A stretch of DNA of 64,000 nt. Source: TH5896 sp050748485 (GTDB lineage: Archaea; Thermoproteota; Nitrososphaeria; Nitrososphaerales; Nitrososphaeraceae). A program made the position numbers and the translations under genes. Positions within the stretch are counted from its first letter, which is position 1. The number at the start of each line of letters is the position of its first letter. Under the pieces are notes generated by a model. That model was not told where the DNA came from. It was given only the letters and a program-made list of their open reading frames with translations, and ran no database searches. Location: the NCBI GenBank assembly GCA_050748485.1, contig JBOGPP010000193.1, forward strand, positions 1-64,000, given 5' to 3'. Below are positions 43,620 to 53,264 of the stretch, piece after piece.

Positions 43620-45242
43620 GTGTCCGAATACAAGTCTAAGAAACTTAATGTGACTCACAGCTCTACTTTAGAGGGTCTAACCGTCAGGGACGACGTTTTA
43701 GTAGAAATAGCTACATTTCTGGCACGCAGATGGTCTGACAAACCCAAAGCGCTTGTTACATTCACCGAAGAAGCAAACCCAAAGACGAGTCCTGATAAAG
43801 ACCAGATTGCACTACCTCATCTTCGTGGGTATGCCGGAAATCGATTTCAAAAGTATCGCCAGTGGCGTGTGTCTTTGTGGTACGAGTCTATGAGATTAAA
43901 ATACTCAACTAAAGTGCTTAGTTACGATCACGCATTCGGGTTCGTGTTTAATGCACTCGAAAAGAAACGAATTGAATCGATAGGCCTAGATGAATGGAAG
44001 GGGATGATGGATGAAATCATCTTTGACGAAGGAATATCATGGCTAAATCGGCCACTCCTAAATTCCTTGTACGGTGTCCAGAAGTTACTCGAGGGCTTCG
44101 GCCAATTGTTTTTGACTGGGTATATAAAAGGAGAGCTTTTCTCGTCCGAGCTTGATAAAGTGGCCAAAGCAGTCGAATTGGCTACGTCGGTAGTGCAGGA
44201 AGCCCTTGCCTCTCAGTATCAGACAAGGTGGATAGAAGAGCAGGTCCCCCGAATAATAAAGATCTTGCAAGTCGATCCCTTGGTCTTGGTCCCTTTTTCA
44301 TCCATCCGTTCGAGGTTTGGAATTTCTATGAGTGAATCGGAATTATCTCGACAGATTGAAAAAATAGTCCGGAAAAGGCGAACTAAAGAGAAGAATATTG
44401 AAAAGAGCGTCGACGCGATAGTCGATGGCACAGATATGCTTCCTGAGTATGAAACCCTAGTTCGAGAGAGCAAGAGACATGAGAATGAAGGGTACGAGAG
44501 TTTGGAAAATATGGGAATCAGCATCCCACTTCGGCTGGATGTTAACGAGAGCGAAGTTTACGACACTAACCTTATTCACAAGACAAAGGCAAAATTCAAG
44601 GAGTGGCGTACAGGCTGGATTGAAAGACATGATCGATTTGGAGACGAGTTCGATGCAGAAGCATTCGTCGAATTTATACCCACCCCATTCATTGTCGATT
44701 TGAAGCTTACTATTAAGACTAGAGTAATGATACTTCTCGACCATTCCAGTAGCATACAGGATGTCGAACTGAAATACAAACAAGTAACTAACGCTCTTTG
44801 CGAGGCCCTTTCCTTCTTAGGCGTAAGATTCGCGGTTTATGCCTTTAGTACCGATGGTAAACAAGTGAAATGTTGGTTAATAAAACCGCCAAATTACAGG
44901 TGGTCTTCAATTTGTACAAAGAGGCTGGCGCAGATAAGGGCAAGTGGAGGGACGCCACTAGCGGAGATCTATGGATTGCTCGAACCAATGGTAAGGTCAT
45001 TCAAACCTGAAATCTTTTTCACCTTAACTGATGGTGAACCTTCTGACACAGACGCGGTACGTCATATGGTATTGTCCTTTCGGAAAATCGGCAGTCACAT
45101 GGTCGCTCTTGGTTTGGGAAGAAATTTAGATGAAGCTATATCAATCGGTCAAAATCTGAGATATCTGGATTACGAAAGGAGCCTGGCCGTGAGTAAATTA
45201 GATGATATTCCAAAAAAAGTAATTGGATTACTGAAAAGCTGA
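43620..45242 (+). CDS. von Willebrand factor A domain protein, CbbO/NorD-like (second pair)
   Basis: A protein of about 540 residues with a charged helical N-terminal region and a C-terminal vWA domain. The MIDAS motif is DHSSS (374-378), followed by the Thr of ASGGTPLAEI and by LTDGEPSD. This architecture and the adjacent NorQ/CbbQ-type ATPase match the NorQD and CbbQO pairs that activate metalloenzymes. The open frame runs back to 43542 inside the ATPase gene. The likely start is GTG 43620 (TTG 43611 is close behind), just after the ATPase stop at 43602. Ends at TGA 45242. Confidence 0.82.
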   Translation: MSEYKSKKLNVTHSSTLEGLTVRDDVLVEIATFLARRWSDKPKALVTFTEEANPKTSPDKDQIALPHLRGYAGNRFQKYRQWRVSLWYESMRLKYSTKVLSYDHAFGFVFNALEKKRIESIGLDEWKGMMDEIIFDEGISWLNRPLLNSLYGVQKLLEGFGQLFLTGYIKGELFSSELDKVAKAVELATSVVQEALASQYQTRWIEEQVPRIIKILQVDPLVLVPFSSIRSRFGISMSESELSRQIEKIVRKRRTKEKNIEKSVDAIVDGTDMLPEYETLVRESKRHENEGYESLENMGISIPLRLDVNESEVYDTNLIHKTKAKFKEWRTGWIERHDRFGDEFDAEAFVEFIPTPFIVDLKLTIKTRVMILLDHSSSIQDVELKYKQVTNALCEALSFLGVRFAVYAFSTDGKQVKCWLIKPPNYRWSSICTKRLAQIRASGGTPLAEIYGLLEPMVRSFKPEIFFTLTDGEPSDTDAVRHMVLSFRKIGSHMVALGLGRNLDEAISIGQNLRYLDYERSLAVSKLDDIPKKVIGLLKS

Positions 45243-45301
45243 GTCTTTAGCGCAACTGTTATGATTTAACGCGTGTCTGGACGTATCTTTTAACCGCCGA
45301 A

Positions 45302-45967
45302 CTATTTCCTCAACTTTGGAGATTCGTTCCCAATCCTTTCCCAATCAGAAAGAAATGCATCCAGTCCCTTGTCTGTGAGCGGATGTCTCATCATCTTGCC
45401 AAGGATATCAGGTGGAAGAGTTACGACATCAGCCCCAATTTCAGCGGCCTGGACTACATGGTCAGGATGACGTATACTCGCCACCAAAACCTGGGTCTTA
45501 AACTGATAGTTTCTGAAAATGCTTACTATACTTTTCACAATTGACATTCCGTTGTGTCCGATATCGTCAAGTCTGCCAATGAACGGACTCACATACGTAG
45601 CTCCAGCTTTAGCAGCTAACAATGCTTGACTAGCTGAAAACACTAGCGTGACATTCGTAGAGATTCCTTCGCTGGAAAGTATCGTTAAGGCCTTCAAACC
45701 CTCAGGGATCATTGGAATTTTTACTACAACGTTCTGTCCATATTTTTTCAGGTGGTGAGCCTCTTCAATCATTTGTGCTGATTCTGTTCCTATCACCTCG
45801 AGGCTTACATCGCCTCTCACCAAACTCACGATTGCCCTCATTATCTCTTCGGGTAAACCCTGTTCCTTTGATAGAAGCGTTGGATTTGTAGTAATTCCAT
45901 CCAGAACACCCATATCATTGTACTTTTTTATTGATTCTAAATTAGCAGTGTCTAAAAAAATCTTCAT
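45302..45967 (-). CDS. tal: transaldolase (TalC/short type)
   Basis: A 221-residue TIM-barrel enzyme of the short transaldolase/fructose-6-phosphate aldolase group. It begins MKIFLDTANLESIKKY and has GITTNPTLLSKEQG. The Schiff-base lysine lies in VVVKIPMIPEG (about residue 86). Further are TNVTLVFSASQALLAAKAGA, VSPFIGRLDDIG and ASIRHPDHV. It transfers dihydroxyacetone units between sugar phosphates in the non-oxidative pentose phosphate pathway. It follows the transketolase C subunit by seven bases, completing a three-gene pathway operon. Confidence 0.93.
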   Translation of the reverse strand: MKIFLDTANLESIKKYNDMGVLDGITTNPTLLSKEQGLPEEIMRAIVSLVRGDVSLEVIGTESAQMIEEAHHLKKYGQNVVVKIPMIPEGLKALTILSSEGISTNVTLVFSASQALLAAKAGATYVSPFIGRLDDIGHNGMSIVKSIVSIFRNYQFKTQVLVASIRHPDHVVQAAEIGADVVTLPPDILGKMMRHPLTDKGLDAFLSDWERIGNESPKLRK

Positions 45968-45974
45968 CTACTCT

Positions 45975-46949
45975 TCATTTCCTCTTTTCAGCCGCTTTAG
46001 CGACCCTTTTTGCCACTTTTGCAGGACTCAATCCATAGACGTCTAGGAGCAATTCTAATTCTTCGTCTCTTGCTGATTCACCGAAAACATCCGAAACGCC
46101 AATCCTTTCAACTGGTACGGGATAGTGAGCAGAAGCAGATTCAGCTACTGCACCTCCAAGGCCTCCAAAGATATTATGTTCCTCCACGGAGACTAACAAA
46201 CCGGTGTCTCTGGCGGCCTTCTCAAGCAATTCATCATCAATAGGTTTTACAGTAAACATATCAATTACCCGACAGTTTAATGCGTACTTCTGTCTTAAAA
46301 TTTCTGCTGCTTTCAACGAAGTGGAGACCATTAAACCACATCCAACTAAGGTTGCATCGTCACCTTCACGGAGAAGATTTCCCTTGCCGAGACCGAATTC
46401 AGTTGAGGTGGTGTCATCGTACAAGACCTCACTTGGAGGGCGTGCAAGCCTCACATAGATAGGTCCTTTGGTATGGACAGACGTACGGACAATCTTTTTG
46501 GCTGAAATGGCATCGGAAGGTACCATGACCTTCATATTCGGAATTGCTCGCATCGTTGCAAGATCTTCTATTTGTTGATGAGATGCACCGTCTGGACCGA
46601 CGGTCAATCCAGCATGAGAGACAACAAGTTTCACATCCAGGTTTGGAAAGCATATTGCATTCCGAATTTGATCGAGGCATCTTCCCGGAAGGAATGCCGC
46701 ATATGTGCTTGCAAAGGCGATCTTACCTGCCATGGCTAGGCCAGCGGCTACAGAGACTAGATTCGCTTCTGCTATCCCCAAGTTAAAAAATCTTTCAGGA
46801 AATTTATTCCCAAAGTTCTTTGTCTTAAGCGAATCAGTGGTATCTGCCCCAACACAAACTATCTGGGGATATTTTAGCCCAGCCTCAACGAGACTATCCC
46901 CGTACGCACTCCTCATGTCAAGCCTTGTCTGTTCTTTACTTAAGAGCAT
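45975..46949 (-). CDS. tktB: transketolase, C-terminal subunit
   Basis: The pyrimidine-binding and C-terminal portion of a split transketolase (324 residues). Landmarks are VCVGADTTDSLKTK, the catalytic Glu region FFNLGIAEANLVSVAAGLA, GLTVGPDGASHQQIEDLATM, and YVRLARPPSEV before a C-terminal domain with DMFTVKPID and VSVEEHNIFGGLG. Archaea often encode transketolase as two polypeptides, and this subunit needs the upstream TPP-diphosphate-binding subunit. ATG 46949 overlaps the end of the upstream gene by 14 bases. Confidence 0.94.
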   Translation of the reverse strand: MLLSKEQTRLDMRSAYGDSLVEAGLKYPQIVCVGADTTDSLKTKNFGNKFPERFFNLGIAEANLVSVAAGLAMAGKIAFASTYAAFLPGRCLDQIRNAICFPNLDVKLVVSHAGLTVGPDGASHQQIEDLATMRAIPNMKVMVPSDAISAKKIVRTSVHTKGPIYVRLARPPSEVLYDDTTSTEFGLGKGNLLREGDDATLVGCGLMVSTSLKAAEILRQKYALNCRVIDMFTVKPIDDELLEKAARDTGLLVSVEEHNIFGGLGGAVAESASAHYPVPVERIGVSDVFGESARDEELELLLDVYGLSPAKVAKRVAKAAEKRK

Positions 46950-48576
46950 GAATTTCTTCCTCTATGTCCAATTCGTTTGCAAATGGAATCAATATATGTT
47001 TACGTGTCTTAAGCCAATCATTTCGTATACCAATGCTAGTCGATAAATCGAGAAGCTTTTTTTCTAAAACTACATTTGCTGTATGCTTCAATTGGAGTAT
47101 CGCCCCTTGAATGTCTGGAGTCCCGTAGACCGCATTGCCTGTAACAAGAATCCTAGCTCCAGCCTCATAGACCTGGGGAAGAGTTATCGAATCTATTCCA
47201 CCATCTGCTTCAACATAGCCTTTATACCCATTTCCTCTGAGCTCCGTCACTGTATTGATCATCTTTGGAAGCACCTTCGGTATAAATTTCTGTCCGGGGA
47301 ATCCCGGATTCACTGACAATATGTTTATAACGTCTATCGAATTCAGGTAATTCCATATCCAGTCAGGTAGTGCCGTGTCCGGATTAATTGCTATCCCTGG
47401 ACTAATCCCGTTTGAAATTAGCTTCCTATTGATTTCTACAAATTCGGATTGAGAACACGCCTCGGCGTGCACCGTAATTATATCGCATCGGGCTGATATA
47501 TAATCATCGACCACAGTTGCGGGATTTTCTATCATCAGATGTGTATCAAATGGCATCGAAGTAATTTTTCTCAATTTATGGATTGTGTCTGCCAGAAAAG
47601 TATGATTAGGAACGAATCGTCCATCCATGACATCTAAATGGATCATGTCTGCTCCGCCCCTCTCGGCCATTCTTATCTTCTCCTCGTAATTCTCCTTTCC
47701 CCCAGCTATGATGGAAGGAGCAATTAGAAACTCACAGTCAAGCTCTTCTAGTAGTATGGGTGTCTGCTTCCTAGGCGGAGCCTTGCCATGCCACTGAGGA
47801 TTATTAGTCATATGTTTGATGCCATAGCCTTTGATAGTATTAGCTATAATGATCGTAGGCTTGTCCTTCACTGCCAACGACTTGTTAACTGCATCTATCA
47901 CCTGCTCAACCCTGTGTCCATCTATTTCAATCACGTTCCAATTGAAAGCAACCCACTTGTCACGGACAGGATCGAGTGGCATTATGTCTTCAGTGAATCC
48001 ATCTTGCTGAATCCTGTTTCGATCCAGTATTGCAATCATGTTATCCAATCCGAATTTGGACGCCGACATTGCGGCTTCCCAAACCTGACCTTCATTTGAT
48101 TCTCCATCTCCAATCAAAGTAAATATATGATTTGCATTTCCATCCAGACGATTAGCCAACGCAAGACCAACTGAAACGGATAGCCCTATCCCTTCTGAAC
48201 CTCCAGAATACTCGATGCCAGGTACGCTCCACTTGCTTTGCTCCTCAGAATAACGTACTGGATGACCTTGTAGCCTAGAACCAAGCCCACGGAGTGATTT
48301 GATCTCCTCGACTGGAAAATAGCCGGATACGGCTAACGTAGCATAAAAACCCGGTGCGGAATGACCTTTAGAATTTATGAAATAGTCTCTCCCTTTCCAG
48401 AAAGGATCTTTTTGATTATGTACTAATTTCCTGAAGTAAAGCGCGCCCATTATTTCGGCGGCCGAAAACGAAGCCCCAGGATGACCTGAACCTGCTTCGG
48501 CGATCCCTTCTATTGCGAGCATCCTGACAGCACGGATCTTTGTCTTGAGGTCTAAATACCGCATTTTCAGTGTCAT
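46936..48576 (-). CDS. fusion: transketolase N-terminal subunit + ribulose-phosphate 3-epimerase
   Basis: A single open frame of 546 codons joins two enzymes. Residues 1-275 are the TPP-binding transketolase subunit: GSGHPGASFSAAEIM (about 29-43), INSKGHSAPGFY, the TPP/Mg motif GDGESNEGQVWEA (156-168), and KGYGIKHM. Residues about 281-505 are ribulose-5-phosphate 3-epimerase: FLIAPSIIAGG, MIHLDVMDGRFVPN (catalytic Asp, about 312-325), DTHLMIENP, ILSVNPGFPGQKF and VEADGGID. A 40-residue tail follows. The start is ATG 48576 with ggggt upstream (ATG 48564 also possible). A longer frame to 48702 has no similarity. With tktB and tal it covers most of the non-oxidative pentose phosphate route. Confidence 0.9.
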   Translation of the reverse strand: MTLKMRYLDLKTKIRAVRMLAIEGIAEAGSGHPGASFSAAEIMGALYFRKLVHNQKDPFWKGRDYFINSKGHSAPGFYATLAVSGYFPVEEIKSLRGLGSRLQGHPVRYSEEQSKWSVPGIEYSGGSEGIGLSVSVGLALANRLDGNANHIFTLIGDGESNEGQVWEAAMSASKFGLDNMIAILDRNRIQQDGFTEDIMPLDPVRDKWVAFNWNVIEIDGHRVEQVIDAVNKSLAVKDKPTIIIANTIKGYGIKHMTNNPQWHGKAPPRKQTPILLEELDCEFLIAPSIIAGGKENYEEKIRMAERGGADMIHLDVMDGRFVPNHTFLADTIHKLRKITSMPFDTHLMIENPATVVDDYISARCDIITVHAEACSQSEFVEINRKLISNGISPGIAINPDTALPDWIWNYLNSIDVINILSVNPGFPGQKFIPKVLPKMINTVTELRGNGYKGYVEADGGIDSITLPQVYEAGARILVTGNAVYGTPDIQGAILQLKHTANVVLEKKLLDLSTSIGIRNDWLKTRKHILIPFANELDIEEEIHALK

Positions 48577-48762
48577 ATTAAACCCCAATCTCCGAGCAAC
48601 GCGCCAATTCTTGTTCAATAAGATTGCGAAGTGATCGAAAATAAAAACATTAGGTTTATTCCAGTCATCATTAAGAGTGGTCACCCTTATCTGCTTATCC
48701 AAGCAAAGCTAGGACTAGATAAACGATATACCTTAAAATAAAGTCTCAATAATGAGCACTTC

Positions 48763-50283
48763 ATGGTTAAACTTGTTGCAGAGCAGATTCCTGCTAGTAC
48801 TAAACGAACCCCGCTATTGGTTTTAGGCGTATTCGAGGACGAAGTTGACGGTATAAGAAATCAATTGGACGGGATTAACTCAACGACTGTCGAACTGGTG
48901 GATCGAGTAATCAAAGAAAAGGAACATACTGGATCATTTGGGAGTATCTGCATTGTCCATTGCTTCACAGGTCCAGTACAGAGAATCATGCTATTAGGGT
49001 TAGGGCAGAGGGCAAGTCTTGACAATGAAAAAGTTAGAGTCCTTGCAGGAAAGGCCTCTGCGAAAGCGATGGAGATTAGTGTTACTGAATATAGCATCAA
49101 ACCCTTTACCCAATTAACTAAGGACTTGACGGAAGCAATTTGTGAAGGGACATGCTTATCGCTTTATAAATTCGATCAATACCAGTCACAAAAAAATGGT
49201 GAATCCTCCCACAGTCCATCACTATTGACAATTAGCCTACTCGTGGATGGAAATCGAGAGGAATGGCAGAGCGTGTTAGATACAACGAGGATAATAGTTG
49301 ACGCGGTCAACTTCGGAAGAGATCTAGCAAATCTGCCACCTAATGAATGTTCACCAGAATACTTGGCTCGTGTAGCATTAGATCTTTCTTCAAAACACCA
49401 GCGGATCTCAACGCGTATAGTTGAACGTTACGAGATGGAATCTCTCGGCTTAAATGGTATCGTAGCAGTGGGCATGGGAAGCAATAAGCCTCCTAAACTT
49501 GTCATTATAGAATATAAAGGAAACGAGAATAGTAGTATATCTGGACCGTATCTGTTTGTAGGGAAGGCAGTCACATTCGATACAGGTGGAATATCCATTA
49601 AACCATCGGATCGAATGGACGAAATGAAATTTGACAAATCTGGTGGATGTGATGTTATTGCAATAATGAGTGGTCTGGCAAATCTTGAGGTGAAAGCAAA
49701 CGTGATAGGAATTGTCCCATGCGTCGAAAATATGCCTTCTAGTTCTTCTTACAGACCAGGAGATATAGTGAGAATGTATAATGGAAAGACCGTAGAAGTG
49801 ATTAATACAGATGCTGAAGGGAGGCTTATATTGGCTGATAGTATCGCGTACGGAATAGAAAAGTATAGCCCAAATTCAATTATTGATTTGGCAACATTGA
49901 CTGGAGCGTGTATTGTAGCGCTTGGTTCTAATATTGCAGGGGCACTCAGCAATAATCTAGAATTGTTCAATAAACTAAGGCTAATCAGTGAAAGAACCAA
50001 TGAAAAATTCTGGCAACTTCCGCTCTACACTGAATTTAATGAGCAGATTAAGAGCAAATTTGCCGATATAAAAAACATCGGTGGCCGTGCTGGAGGAGCA
50101 ATTACAGCGGCAATCTTCCTTTCCAACTTTGTAAACGAGACTCCCTGGATACATCTTGATATAGCAGGAACGGCATGGACTCAGGAAGGAACATGGGACA
50201 AAAGTTACAATCCAAAAGGGGCTACAGGCTTCGGTATTCGCTCACTGATTAGATTGGTCCTACACGAATCAGGGTTACGATGA
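48763..50283 (+). CDS. pepA: leucyl aminopeptidase (M17, PepA family)
   Basis: A 506-residue cytosolic two-metal aminopeptidase. The N-terminal alpha/beta domain spans about 1-180. The catalytic part holds DLANLPPNECSPEYL, VGKAVTFDTGGISIKPSDRM (metal and catalytic Lys/Asp), MKFDKSGGCDV and the M17 signature NTDAEGRLILADSI (about 347-360), then DLATLTGACIVALG. All metal ligands are in place. Normal length; ATG 48763. Divergent from the transketolase operon. Confidence 0.95.
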   Translation: MVKLVAEQIPASTKRTPLLVLGVFEDEVDGIRNQLDGINSTTVELVDRVIKEKEHTGSFGSICIVHCFTGPVQRIMLLGLGQRASLDNEKVRVLAGKASAKAMEISVTEYSIKPFTQLTKDLTEAICEGTCLSLYKFDQYQSQKNGESSHSPSLLTISLLVDGNREEWQSVLDTTRIIVDAVNFGRDLANLPPNECSPEYLARVALDLSSKHQRISTRIVERYEMESLGLNGIVAVGMGSNKPPKLVIIEYKGNENSSISGPYLFVGKAVTFDTGGISIKPSDRMDEMKFDKSGGCDVIAIMSGLANLEVKANVIGIVPCVENMPSSSSYRPGDIVRMYNGKTVEVINTDAEGRLILADSIAYGIEKYSPNSIIDLATLTGACIVALGSNIAGALSNNLELFNKLRLISERTNEKFWQLPLYTEFNEQIKSKFADIKNIGGRAGGAITAAIFLSNFVNETPWIHLDIAGTAWTQEGTWDKSYNPKGATGFGIRSLIRLVLHESGLR

Positions 50284-50441
50284 AAACACGTTGAAAGATG
50301 TTGTCTTAACATATAGTTACTCCTTATAAGGAACGACATGAAAACAGAACTAGCTTAATCAGAAATTGGATCGGCTATGATAGCTCCTGTCAGGATATAT
50401 GGGTGTCTGGAATACATAATGTCTCTGAATGGTGATCCTTC

Positions 50442-51017
50442 ATGCCAATTTTTCAGATAGATTCGCTAATTGATGGCTTATCACATACGGGAGTACGCTG
50501 TAGAAGAGGAACTCTGGCTTGTGACGTCGATGAAATTCTAAGACCATATTACGAGCGCTGGCTCTGCAATCGAGATGGATTTGTTAAAGTTGACGACTCA
50601 TCCATTGATTACATAGGAATAGAGGAGGTAATGAGAATGGGTCCTTTCTTTGACATTTTTTGTCTATTACAGAACCTATGCGTTATTGATTCAGACCGAA
50701 ACGCTCACGAACTCGTGTCATGCTATCCTCAATATGTGTTCAGGAGTGGAAAAATAGTGTCACTGGGGTGGACTGGCGGGTTATTATCCCACAGTCTCGC
50801 AAAAGACGATTCCATTTCCGAGTGTATCTCTAAAATACCCCCTGGAGAGGAATTTGCAAAATTGTTCGTTAGACCTGCTGATTTCTGTTGTATAATTCAG
50901 ACTCAAGTCTGGGAGCCCATAGGTCTCATATCGGTCTATCCATTGATAAAACAGATCGGAAATAATATAAAGAATCTCATAAAACTCGTTCACCTTGGCG
51001 AGCCAACGGAAATCTAA
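50442..51017 (+). CDS. conserved hypothetical protein (191 aa)
   Basis: ATG 50442 gives a soluble protein with several scattered cysteines, including RCRRGTLACDVDEIL near the start and FCCIIQTQ near residue 148, but no CxxC pair to indicate zinc binding. The middle holds EEVMRMGPFFDIFCLLQNLC and a glycine-rich VSLGWTGGLLSH. No signal peptide or TM helix. It stops about 44 bases before the 3' end of the convergent 5S rRNA gene. I do not recognise the family; codon use is like its neighbours. Confidence 0.6.
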   Translation: MPIFQIDSLIDGLSHTGVRCRRGTLACDVDEILRPYYERWLCNRDGFVKVDDSSIDYIGIEEVMRMGPFFDIFCLLQNLCVIDSDRNAHELVSCYPQYVFRSGKIVSLGWTGGLLSHSLAKDDSISECISKIPPGEEFAKLFVRPADFCCIIQTQVWEPIGLISVYPLIKQIGNNIKNLIKLVHLGEPTEI

Positions 51018-51060
51018 TGAGCAAGGATGCTATATGTTCCAGCCTAGAAGATGCAATTAG

Positions 51061-51180
51061 GACGCCAGCACTGCTGTTTTCCAACCGCTCACGCAGGTCA
51101 GTATTCAGCAGCAACGATAGGTTTGACTTCCGGGTTCGGAATGGGTCCGGGTCGCTCCCTTTCGCTATGGCCGGCTAAAC
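51061..51180 (-). rRNA. rrf: 5S ribosomal RNA
   Basis: On the minus strand, about 120 bases with the conserved archaeal 5S core: ggccatagcg near the 5' end, cccattccgaacccggaagt for loop B/helix III, and tgcgtgagcggttggaaa towards the 3' end. Helix I forms between gccggc (51170-51175) and gctggc (complement of 51064-51069). Terminal bases are approximate. No 16S or 23S gene is nearby, as known for thaumarchaea, where 5S is unlinked. Confidence 0.93.
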
Positions 51181-51198
51181 CTTAGCCTTGTGGAAGGG

Positions 51199-51210
51199 TA
51201 AATTTAACGT
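51199..51210 (-). promoter_or_regulatory. TATA-like box of the 5S rRNA gene
   Basis: On the minus strand, acgttaaattta lies about 20-30 bases upstream of the 5' end of 5S rRNA, fitting an archaeal rRNA promoter. Confidence 0.45.
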
Positions 51211-51385
51211 TCCTATTGTCATAGGGTTGAGTCTCTGTTCCTTGTAAGAGAATTATTGGACGTACCGGATTTATTTCGGGCCGTTGTACTGACTTAACTG
51301 CGATTGAATATGTGGTTAATTAGTTACTGGTGACGGACGAATCGGTTTGGTTTATGAGTGAGTTACCATATGCCTAGTCACAAGG

Positions 51386-51393
51386 CATATAAT
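51386..51393 (+). promoter_or_regulatory. TATA box of the Rli1 gene
   Basis: catataat sits 32-39 bases before the TTG start at 51425, typical archaeal spacing with a leader of roughly ten bases. Confidence 0.45.
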
Positions 51394-51424
51394 ACATTAA
51401 GTAGAACCAGAAGGGCAGTCAAAA

Positions 51425-53230
51425 TTGGGCGATAAGACACAGAATACTCACAGAGTTGCAGTCTTGGATCAGGAACTATGTCAACCTAGAAAATGCGGTT
51501 TGGAATGCATAGTATATTGCCCTGTAAACAAAACCGGCGGGGAGTGCATCATTCAGAGGCCTTCAGATGGGAAGGCGCTTATTTCAGAGGACCTTTGTAC
51601 AGGCTGCGGTATATGCATAAAGAAGTGCCCTTTTGATGCAATTGTGATTGTTAATTTAGCAAGCGAGCTGGGTCAAGAAAAAATACACCAATACGGAGTA
51701 AACTCTTTTAGACTTTATAGGATCCCTACTTTGAAGAAGGGCTCGGTAGTGGGCTTATTAGGTAGAAATGGTATGGGGAAGTCAACTATTGTAAATATTT
51801 TGTCGGGCACTCTTAAACCCAACTTTGGCAAATACGACTCAGAACCTACATGGAGCGAGGTGATGGGAAACTTTCAAGGAACAGAAATGAAGGTTCATTT
51901 TGAAAAGCTTGCATCAGGTGAAATTAGATCCTCGATCAAACCTCAGTTGGTTTACTTGATACCAAAGGCGTTCAAAGGGAAGGTACGCGACCTCATCGAT
52001 AAATATGATGAACGAAAGGTCTCTGATGGGCTAATTCCACGACTCGGTTTAGAGCGTGTACTGAGCCGAAATGTCGACGAACTTAGTGGTGGAGAGTTGC
52101 AGCGACTAGCTGTGATGATTGCCGCTTCCAAGGAGGCAGATTACTACTTTTTTGACGAACCTTCTTCATATAATGATGTTTATCAGAGATTGAGCGTTTC
52201 TAGGGTTATCGAAGAGCTAGCAGGAGAAGGTAAAAGCGTGATGGTGGTTGAGCACGATCTAACTCTTCTTGATTATTTGTCAGATAACGTTCATGTTCTG
52301 TATGGAGAGCCTGGGGCATATGGCATAACTTCTTCCCTTCGAAGCACGAAAATTGGCATAAACAACTTTCTTGAAGGGTACCTTCCAAATGAAAATGTGA
52401 GATTCAGAGAAAAATCTTACAAGTTTGACAAGACTAGCTCCGTTCAAGATTTGCTTTTGGATGTTGCCGTAACTAGCTATTCTAACTTGAGCAAGTCATT
52501 TAATTCGGCCTTTAAATTGACTGTTGCAAATGGATCTCTTAGAAAAGGGGAGATAATCGGTCTGGTAGGAGCAAATGCATTGGGAAAGACAACGTTTATG
52601 AAAATGATTTCCGGCATAGATAAACCTGATTCAGGGTCCATCCATATAGATGTCAAGATCTCTTACAAGCCACAATACTTGAACCAGGAATATGAAGGAG
52701 ACGTGAGATCTGTACTTGCTGCTTCATACGGTAATGCTATTGAGGGCTCACAAATAGAAGAGCAGATAGTATTACCACTAGGAATAAAAAAACTATATGA
52801 TAAGAGTATCCGACATCTCAGTGGTGGAGAACTTCAAAAGATTGCAGTGGCAGCTTCACTCATGAGACCAGCTGATATCTACGCTCTTGACGAACCATCC
52901 GCATTCCTAGATGTAGAAGACAGGATTGCATTAGCAAAATTTTTGCAGAGGTTCGTTAGAGCATATGGCAAATCGGCAATGGTGGTTGACCATGATGTCC
53001 AACTCATAGACCTAGTCTCAGATAGTCTGGTTATTTTCCAGGGTGTGCCCGGCTCAAGAGGACATGCAAGTGAGCCTCTTGCTAAGGAAGTAGGCATGAA
53101 CGAATTTCTAAAGTCACTTAGCATTACCTATAGGAGAGATGTAGAAACAGGACGTCCACGAGTTAATAAGGAAGGTAGCCGGCTGGATCGGAGTCAGAAA
53201 GATAGTGGTAATTACTATTATATTGAATAG
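51425..53230 (+). CDS. rli1: ribosome recycling factor ABCE1 / Rli1
   Basis: Twin-ATPase that splits ribosomes after termination. The N-terminal ferredoxin-like part has eight cysteines for two [4Fe-4S] clusters (C19, C24, C28, C32 and C58, C61, C64, C68). NBD1 has Walker A GRNGMGKS (113-120) and signature LSGGELQRLAV. NBD2 has GANALGKT and LSGGELQKIAV. Walker B regions are YYFFDEPSSYNDV and IYALDEPSAFLDV. The 601-residue length is normal. The start is TTG 51425. It is followed by trm5 at 34 bases. No feature is out of the ordinary. Confidence 0.96.
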   Translation: MGDKTQNTHRVAVLDQELCQPRKCGLECIVYCPVNKTGGECIIQRPSDGKALISEDLCTGCGICIKKCPFDAIVIVNLASELGQEKIHQYGVNSFRLYRIPTLKKGSVVGLLGRNGMGKSTIVNILSGTLKPNFGKYDSEPTWSEVMGNFQGTEMKVHFEKLASGEIRSSIKPQLVYLIPKAFKGKVRDLIDKYDERKVSDGLIPRLGLERVLSRNVDELSGGELQRLAVMIAASKEADYYFFDEPSSYNDVYQRLSVSRVIEELAGEGKSVMVVEHDLTLLDYLSDNVHVLYGEPGAYGITSSLRSTKIGINNFLEGYLPNENVRFREKSYKFDKTSSVQDLLLDVAVTSYSNLSKSFNSAFKLTVANGSLRKGEIIGLVGANALGKTTFMKMISGIDKPDSGSIHIDVKISYKPQYLNQEYEGDVRSVLAASYGNAIEGSQIEEQIVLPLGIKKLYDKSIRHLSGGELQKIAVAASLMRPADIYALDEPSAFLDVEDRIALAKFLQRFVRAYGKSAMVVDHDVQLIDLVSDSLVIFQGVPGSRGHASEPLAKEVGMNEFLKSLSITYRRDVETGRPRVNKEGSRLDRSQKDSGNYYYIE

Positions 53231-53264
53231 TAGTCCTTAATGTTACTGATAATGTAAACGGTTC

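Noticed and set aside
48577..48702. N-terminal extension of the transketolase-epimerase fusion
   Set aside because: The extra 42 residues from TTG 48702 do not resemble transketolase and overlap the likely promoter region; ATG 48576 fits better.
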